Part shown: in pieces, positions 5,101 through 8,981 of the stretch
Numbering within the stretch: position 1 is the first letter of the stretch
Layout: each line of letters starts with the position of its first letter
Source of the DNA: Spirochaetota bacterium
GTDB taxonomy: Bacteria; Spirochaetota; Spirochaetia; DSM-27196; PWMO01
Direction of reading: 5' to 3'
DNA: 8,981 nucleotides
Assembly: GCA_009908925.1 (NCBI GenBank)
Contig: JAAAOH010000265.1
Coordinates: 1-8,981 of the forward strand
Notes under the pieces: model-generated
Databases searched by the model: none
Told to the model about the DNA's origin: nothing
What the model saw: only the letters and a program-made list of their open reading frames with translations
Translations under genes and position numbers: made by a program

Positions 5101-6492
5101 ATGAAACCTTACAAAATTACCATACTATTTTCCGTCCTCGTCCTGCTGCTCGGCCTGGCCGGATGCAGCCCGTCGGCTGATGGTCCCGAGCTCGGCTTCC
5201 TCGACTCGGCCGCCGAGGGATTCGAGGACATCGTATACATCGGCCTCGACGGGAACGTCTACACGGTAAGCCCGTCCGGGGACTCGACGGTTCCGGTGAC
5301 CCGGGAAGCACCCGACAAAGAGGCGCTCACCCCGAACTTCAGCCTCGCCACCTGGGCACCCGACGGGCGAAAGATTGCGTTCATGGGGTTTTCCGCGGAG
5401 GAGGTGGAGCCGGGTAATACCGAACTGCGGAGCACGCTCTATGTCGCCGATGCGGACGAGAAGGAGATCTCAACGAGCTTCTCGAGCATCGACACCTCGC
5501 CGTTCTACCTCTACTGGGCACCCGACAGCAGGCGTGTGAGCTTTGCCAGTACGTACCAGGATGAGGACCTCGGTCTGTCACTGCAGGTCGTGGGCGCCGA
5601 CGGGAGCGACCACAGCAACCTCGTCAGTGGTCGGCCCATGTACTGGGCCTGGGCGCCGGACTCATCGAGCATCGTGACGCACTCCGGAGCCGGCGTCCGC
5701 AGCAGTATCCGCATGGTCGACATGGAGCGCAGCCGCCGCGGTCCTGACAGGCTCTCCGCGCAGCCCTCGTCCTTCAAGGCGCCCGCCTATTCGCCTGACG
5801 GCTCGCGCATTGCAGCGGTGGTGGAAGACGCTTCCGGGGCGAAACAACTCGCAACGATCCCCGCCGCAGGCGCGCCCGTGCAGCCCCTGGCCGACCTGAG
5901 TGGATTCGCAGCCTTCGGCTGGTCGCCCTCCGGGAATCACATAGCCTACATCGACGGGTATAGCGCGCGGGCGGGTGGTGTCCGGGGGCAGCTGCATGTC
6001 ATCAGCCCCGAGCCGATTCCCTCAACGGTATCCGCACACGGAGGCAGATCGACGAGGATTCCCGCCGGTGACGGGACCATCGCCTTCTTCTGGTCGCCGG
6101 ACGGATCGAAGCTGGCCTTCTTTCGGCCGGTAGCCTCGACCGGTGGCCCGCAGCAGATCGTGATGACGCTCTACGTGTACGATCTCGAGGCGCGGGAAGT
6201 GAGGAGCTACGGCACCTTCCCCGCATCGAGCACATTCGCCTATCAGGTGCTGCCGCACTTTGATCAGTATCAGCGCTCGGCTACCATCTGGTCACCGGAC
6301 AGCTCGCAGATCGTGTTGAGCGCGATGGCAGACGAGCGGAGTCCCGCGCTCTACGTGGTTGATCTCGACGGCAGTGAGCCGAGGCAGGTCGCCGAGGGGC
6401 ATCTCGCGTTCTGGCGGCCCGGCGAGGAGAGCGCGGCGAGGGTCGGCTACTCTTCCACCACGATGGAGTCGGGCGCCACTCCGAGATACTGA
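5101..6492 (+). CDS. TolB-like / PD40 beta-propeller lipoprotein
   Basis: A 463-residue predicted lipoprotein. Signal peptide 1-21 ends in lipobox L19-A20-G21-C22, and Ser follows the Cys, which by the E. coli rule favours outer-membrane sorting (inference; other phyla differ). The rest is a beta-propeller: the PD40/WD40-like signature [WY]-[AS]-P-[DS]-[GS]-x-x-[IVL] recurs near residues 85, 139, 184, 230, 274, 331 and 397, with a degenerate one at 438, so seven or eight blades. Such propellers (TolB C-terminal type) mostly mediate protein binding; no catalytic domain is present. It is not TolB itself because the N-terminal TolB domain is missing. ATG 5101 is chosen over in-frame TTG 5053 since only this start gives a proper signal peptide, and GGCGGAG sits 7 nt upstream. 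Its 3' end overlaps the opposing reductase gene by 46 bp. Confidence 0.9.
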   Translation: MKPYKITILFSVLVLLLGLAGCSPSADGPELGFLDSAAEGFEDIVYIGLDGNVYTVSPSGDSTVPVTREAPDKEALTPNFSLATWAPDGRKIAFMGFSAEEVEPGNTELRSTLYVADADEKEISTSFSSIDTSPFYLYWAPDSRRVSFASTYQDEDLGLSLQVVGADGSDHSNLVSGRPMYWAWAPDSSSIVTHSGAGVRSSIRMVDMERSRRGPDRLSAQPSSFKAPAYSPDGSRIAAVVEDASGAKQLATIPAAGAPVQPLADLSGFAAFGWSPSGNHIAYIDGYSARAGGVRGQLHVISPEPIPSTVSAHGGRSTRIPAGDGTIAFFWSPDGSKLAFFRPVASTGGPQQIVMTLYVYDLEAREVRSYGTFPASSTFAYQVLPHFDQYQRSATIWSPDSSQIVLSAMADERSPALYVVDLDGSEPRQVAEGHLAFWRPGEESAARVGYSSTTMESGATPRY

Positions 6493-7112
6493 AGCATGTC
6501 GCGGATATCGCGAACCATGTCCTCGGGGCCGCACACGTAGAAGTGTCGTGAGGTATCCGGGGCATGGTGTCGTAGATACCGGGGATCGATAAGCCCTGAT
6601 TTGTATTTCCGGTTCGGCTCGTGGCTCAGGTTGTAGATGACGTTCTCGCCGAGCATCCTGTCGAGCTCGGCGCGGAGGATGATGTCGTCCTCGGTGCGAA
6701 CCGAGTACAGGAGAGTATTCCCTCCGATGTTTCCATCACGCGAAAGTCGGCGGAAAATGGCGATGAAGGGCGTGATGCCGGTGCCGCCGGCTATGAAGTA
6801 ACCTTCGCCACGGTAGCGGATGGTGCCGAAGGGCTCAGTCAGTAACAACTTCGCATCGGGTTTCAGCTCCGCAAGCTGCCTGGTTACGCCCTCGTGTGCG
6901 GGATAGATCTTCACGATGAACTCGAGCTCATCGTCCTCCTCCAGCGAGGTGAAGTTGAAGGGGCGGCACTCCTCGCGCCACTCGGGGCGGTCGATGGCGA
7001 TCTCGGCTGCGGCGCCCGTCTCATAGTGGTAACCGGGCGGCTTCTCCAGCACGAGGCGCCGTGTGTCGGGGGTAACGGTTTCCAGCTTCAGCAACCGAAC
7101 GGAATGTTCCAT
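6447..7112 (-). CDS. FAD/NAD(P)-binding oxidoreductase, ferredoxin/flavodoxin-reductase type
   Basis: A 221-residue flavoprotein of the ferredoxin-NADP+ reductase superfamily in its minimal form. An FAD-binding barrel (about 1-100) carries R50-P-F-N-F-T-S, the RxY[ST]-type flavin motif, and TEPFG at 92-96. An NAD(P)-binding domain (about 103-221) has GGTGITP (109-115) and the C-terminal YVCGPEDM (192-199). There is no fused [2Fe-2S] ferredoxin domain, so it should pass electrons between NAD(P)H and a separate carrier or enzyme not in the window. The only cysteines seen are C49 and C194. The start is uncertain: ATG 7112 gives MEHSVRLLKLE, the usual beginning of this family; in-frame ATGs at 7118, 7124, 7139 and 7160 add residues with no family match. 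No good ribosome site precedes any of them, and a TATAAT at 7128-7123 argues for a very short leader. It overlaps the lipoprotein gene tail to tail. Confidence 0.9.
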   Translation of the reverse strand: MEHSVRLLKLETVTPDTRRLVLEKPPGYHYETGAAAEIAIDRPEWREECRPFNFTSLEEDDELEFIVKIYPAHEGVTRQLAELKPDAKLLLTEPFGTIRYRGEGYFIAGGTGITPFIAIFRRLSRDGNIGGNTLLYSVRTEDDIILRAELDRMLGENVIYNLSHEPNRKYKSGLIDPRYLRHHAPDTSRHFYVCGPEDMVRDIRDMLQYLGVAPDSIVVEE

Positions 7113-7122
7113 GCCCATTACC

Positions 7123-7153
7123 ATTATATCGACATGCATCCCGTAAATGCGAA
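7123..7153 (-). promoter_or_regulatory. Candidate promoter of the flavoprotein gene (consensus -10)
   Basis: A perfect TATAAT lies on the minus strand at 7128-7123. The best -35 is TTCGCA (7153-7148, 4/6) at a rather long 19-nt spacing. Transcription would begin near 7116, only a few bases before ATG 7112, which implies leaderless or nearly leaderless mRNA if real. Confidence 0.35.
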
Positions 7154-7179
7154 TGGTCATACTTGCCGGCAGGCGGACT

Positions 7180-7208
7180 TTGAGGATACACTTTGCTCGA
7201 TTTCTAAT
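7180..7208 (+). promoter_or_regulatory. Promoter of the outer-membrane barrel gene
   Basis: TTGAGG (7180-7185, 4/6) and TCTAAT (7203-7208, 5/6) are separated by 17 nt. The start would be near 7214-7215, about 9 nt before the GTG at 7224 and inside the ribosome binding site. Confidence 0.5.
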
Positions 7209-7212
7209 GAAC

Positions 7213-7217
7213 GGGAG
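7213..7217 (+). promoter_or_regulatory. Ribosome binding site that decides the GTG start of the barrel gene
   Basis: GGGAG is 6 nt before GTG 7224. The frame stays open far upstream, but that part lies antisense to the flavoprotein gene, and the signal peptide begins at this GTG. Confidence 0.6.
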
Positions 7218-7223
7218 CTTGCC

Positions 7224-8324
7224 GTGCGAATACGCGGAGTCATTGCGCTGTTGATCCTTCTGTCTCTGGTAATCCCGGTCGGCGCTCAGACCGTCGAGGA
7301 GCCGACTCCGCAGGCGGGGGATCGGGATGTGGGCGTGGTCCCCCTGCCGGTCTTCGGATACTCGCAGGACACCGGGGCACTGTTCGGCGGCGCCGCGTTC
7401 ATCTTCTGGCAACCGCTCACCAACGTCACCTCGACGACCAACAACACGCTCTCCGTGGTGGGATTCTACGGCACGCGAAGGGTCGTCGGTTTCCCCCTCA
7501 GTCTCACCCTCAATCTCGCCGACGGGCTCTACCGGCCGGAGCTCGGCTTCTTCATCGGCCGTGCCCCCTCCGACTTCTACGGCATCGGTCCGGACTCGGA
7601 GCTCGATGATGAAGAAGTCTACACGGCTTTCACGATGGACGCGGAGGCGGCCTTCCTGTTCCGTCTCCGGCAGGGACTCTACGCAGGCCCCGTTGTGAAC
7701 TGGATCTACCAGGACGTCGTGGAGACCGAGGGCGACGGCATTCTCGAGACCCGCGACATCACCGGAGATGACCGGATCCGCAGCGCCGGAGCGGGCGCGC
7801 GCGTCGACTGGGATACGCGGGAGCCTCAGCTCTATCCGTTTTCCGGGCACCTTCTCCGCGTCTCCACCGTCGGCCATCCCGGCGGCATCGCCTCACACGA
7901 CGGCTACACCGTCGCGTCGCTCGATTACCGGCAGTTCTTCAATCCCTGGGGCCGCCACGTTTTCGCGCTGCAGGGCAGGACCGACCTGGCGTTCGGCGAT
8001 ACGCCGTTGCATTATCTGCCCTACCTTGGCGGCTCGAGCGCGCTGCGCGGGTATCCGGAGGGCCGCTATCGGGACGATGTCGCCGTTCAGGGGCAGCTCG
8101 AGTATCGCTTTCCCCTCGTGTGGCGATTCGGTGGCGTCGTCTTCGGGGCTGCCGGGCAGGTGGCCCCCTCGATCGCTGAGCTCGAAGCCGCGGATCTGCC
8201 GCTCGCAGGAGGGCTCGGTTTGCGATTTGCGGTCAACACCGAGGAAAACATCAATATCCGGATCGACTTCGCCTTCACGCGCGAGGGAACCGGGTTCTAC
8301 GTCAATTTGCGGGAAGCGTTCTAA
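7224..8324 (+). CDS. Omp85/BamA-TamA family outer-membrane beta-barrel without POTRA domains
   Basis: A 366-residue protein with a Sec signal peptide: Arg2 and Arg4, hydrophobic core VIALLILLSLVI, cleavage probably after VGAQ at residue 22. The mature part is rich in alternating aromatic and hydrophobic strands throughout (for example YTVASLDYRQFF and VQGQLEYRFPL). Near residues 265-285 is YLGGSSALRGYPEGRYRDD, the conserved GG...LRGY...GRYRD motif of the L6 loop and neighbouring strand in Omp85 barrels (L274-R275-G276-Y277). The C-terminus ends in Phe (YVNLREAF), as in substrates of the BAM machinery. About 345 mature residues are enough for a 16-stranded barrel but leave no room for POTRA repeats, so it belongs with barrel-only surface-antigen (D15-like) proteins rather than true BamA. 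Substrate or partner unknown. The GTG start is supported by GGGAG 6 nt upstream. Its TAA interlocks with the stop of the opposing DHH gene. Confidence 0.88.
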   Translation: MRIRGVIALLILLSLVIPVGAQTVEEPTPQAGDRDVGVVPLPVFGYSQDTGALFGGAAFIFWQPLTNVTSTTNNTLSVVGFYGTRRVVGFPLSLTLNLADGLYRPELGFFIGRAPSDFYGIGPDSELDDEEVYTAFTMDAEAAFLFRLRQGLYAGPVVNWIYQDVVETEGDGILETRDITGDDRIRSAGAGARVDWDTREPQLYPFSGHLLRVSTVGHPGGIASHDGYTVASLDYRQFFNPWGRHVFALQGRTDLAFGDTPLHYLPYLGGSSALRGYPEGRYRDDVAVQGQLEYRFPLVWRFGGVVFGAAGQVAPSIAELEAADLPLAGGLGLRFAVNTEENINIRIDFAFTREGTGFYVNLREAF

Positions 8325-8981
8325 CCCACCGCGCGCTTGAGGGTCGCGACCACGTGTTCCACGTAGGCCGCGAAGTCCTCAACTTCCGACTTCTCTACCC
8401 GGAAGCCGATGGCTCCCTCGTGCCCGCCGCCGTTTTCTATTTCGAGCTCAGGGAGAATACTGCGCAGGTCGAGAGATCGGTAGGCAAGGCTCCGACGCAC
8501 CCTGAACTGAATCAAGTCCGAGCTTTGCGGCGAGTCATAATAGCCGACCATGCTCAGGTGTCCGCTCTCCTCGGCCAGCTCGTCCGCAATGCCGCGGGCC
8601 ACGGAGATGATGGTATCGCCATCGAAGTTGCGATGCGCTTCCTCGCTCTCGGCTTCATCGAGCACGGCGTATCCCACCGGGCCGTCGACCTTGCGATGCT
8701 TCGAGAGATAGGCGTGGAAGCGGGCCTCGTCGTCTGAGAGGCGCCGCAACTCCCCGTAGATCTGCTTCATGTTGAAGAAGTTGGTGTTCTTGGTCGTCTT
8801 CTCGGCAAGCAGCTCGTTGAACATCCGCGAGAACATGTCGTAGAAGCGCTGTTCCCGCCGGGACTTGATAAACTTTCCCATCTGAGTGTCGCCGACAATG
8901 CCGGTAAGCAGGGTAAGCACCATGTTTCGGGAGAACATGTCGCCGACCTCGAACTCCTCCATGACCTCCGGCTGCTGACTC
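8321..8981 (-). CDS. DHH/DHHA1-family phosphoesterase, C-terminal part (5' end outside window)
   Basis: The minus-strand frame is open to the right edge, so about 219 C-terminal residues are visible and the internal ATG at 8962 is probably not the start. Near the C-terminus is ENGGGHEGAIGFRV (about 8400-8440), the GGGHxxAxGF nucleotide-binding motif of DHHA1 domains found in NrnA, RecJ-like and GdpP-type enzymes. Such enzymes hydrolyse nanoRNA, pAp, cyclic dinucleotides or short DNA using Mn2+; the catalytic DHH domain with the DHH motif must lie upstream, outside the window. The visible N-terminal portion is helical and rich in charged residues (FIKSRREQRFYDMFSRM), perhaps a linker. Substrate cannot be decided: with DHH plus DHHA1 an NrnA-like role is the best guess. 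The TAG overlaps the TAA of the barrel gene. Confidence 0.85.
   Translation of the reverse strand, partial: SQQPEVMEEFEVGDMFSRNMVLTLLTGIVGDTQMGKFIKSRREQRFYDMFSRMFNELLAEKTTKNTNFFNMKQIYGELRRLSDDEARFHAYLSKHRKVDGPVGYAVLDEAESEEAHRNFDGDTIISVARGIADELAEESGHLSMVGYYDSPQSSDLIQFRVRRSLAYRSLDLRSILPELEIENGGGHEGAIGFRVEKSEVEDFAAYVEHVVATLKRAVG

Noticed and set aside
4025..5101. A 358-residue open frame on the minus strand across the whole CDF gene
   Set aside because: It mirrors the exporter gene, which has complete family motifs. The antisense product is low-complexity (Gly/Arg/Glu/Pro/His rich), has no ribosome site and no recognisable domain; long antisense frames are expected in high-GC coding DNA.
5101..6492. 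Annotation as TolB
   Set aside because: The N-terminal TolB domain is absent, the protein is a lipoprotein, and no tolA, tolQ, tolR or pal neighbour is present; only the PD40 propeller is shared.
6894..7223. N-terminal extension of the barrel frame into the flavoprotein region
   Set aside because: It would bury the signal peptide; GTG 7224 with GGGAG gives a standard Sec leader.
7113..7877. N-terminal extension of the flavoprotein frame on the minus strand, opposite the barrel gene
   Set aside because: The extension is antisense to the barrel's signal peptide and first strands and has no family match; the flavoprotein family begins at MEHSVRLL.
1..8981. Defence, phage, CRISPR or mobile-element content
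   Set aside because: No repeat arrays, terminal inverted repeats, transposase or integrase motifs or toxin-antitoxin pairs were seen, and all larger genes belong to housekeeping or envelope families.

Overview
The window is a gene-dense, high-GC stretch of a diderm (outer-membrane-bearing) bacterium. Supporting evidence is a predicted outer-membrane beta-barrel with a C-terminal Phe and an Omp85-type LRGY motif, a lipobox protein, and several Sec signal peptides. The gene mix (lipoprotein, REC-PAS-HisKA_2 kinase, DHH phosphoesterase) would fit a free-living spirochaete, but this is a weak guess: nothing here fixes the taxon. No RNA gene, insertion sequence, integron, phage gene or CRISPR array was seen, and no stretch over 300 bases lacks a gene.

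Layout. (1) Positions 3-110, + strand: the 3' end of a DUF4168-like protein, facing a minus-strand block across a GC-rich hairpin. (2) Positions 174-3923, all minus strand, read right to left: a REC-PAS-HisKA_2 sensor kinase, a small secreted protein of unknown function, then a tight three-gene unit. That unit is a thioredoxin-fold protein with a single-cysteine WCPQW motif, a gamma-carbonic-anhydrase-like hexapeptide protein (TTG start) and a beta-hydroxyacid dehydrogenase. The three overlap or abut and have a plausible promoter of their own. (3) Positions 3924-4099: an AT-rich divergent regulatory region. (4) Positions 4100-6492, + strand: a CDF zinc-type exporter and a TolB-like (PD40) beta-propeller lipoprotein with its own TTGACA promoter. 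(5) A minus-strand ferredoxin/flavodoxin-reductase-like flavoprotein (6447-7112) that overlaps the lipoprotein gene tail-to-tail by 46 bp. (6) A divergently transcribed, POTRA-less Omp85-type barrel (7224-8324, GTG start). (7) The C-terminal part of a DHH/DHHA1 phosphoesterase on the minus strand, running off the right edge, whose stop codon interlocks with that of the barrel gene.

How they work together. Most genes look like general housekeeping or envelope functions rather than one pathway. The only clear co-expressed unit is thioredoxin-like / gamma-CA-like / dehydrogenase. I did not find a convincing new defence or mobile system. The most useful leads are the degenerate ATP-binding G1 box of the kinase, the unusual WCPQW protein and its operon, two tail-to-tail overlapping gene pairs, and several predicted promoters very close to start codons, two of whose -35 boxes mimic upstream TTG starts.
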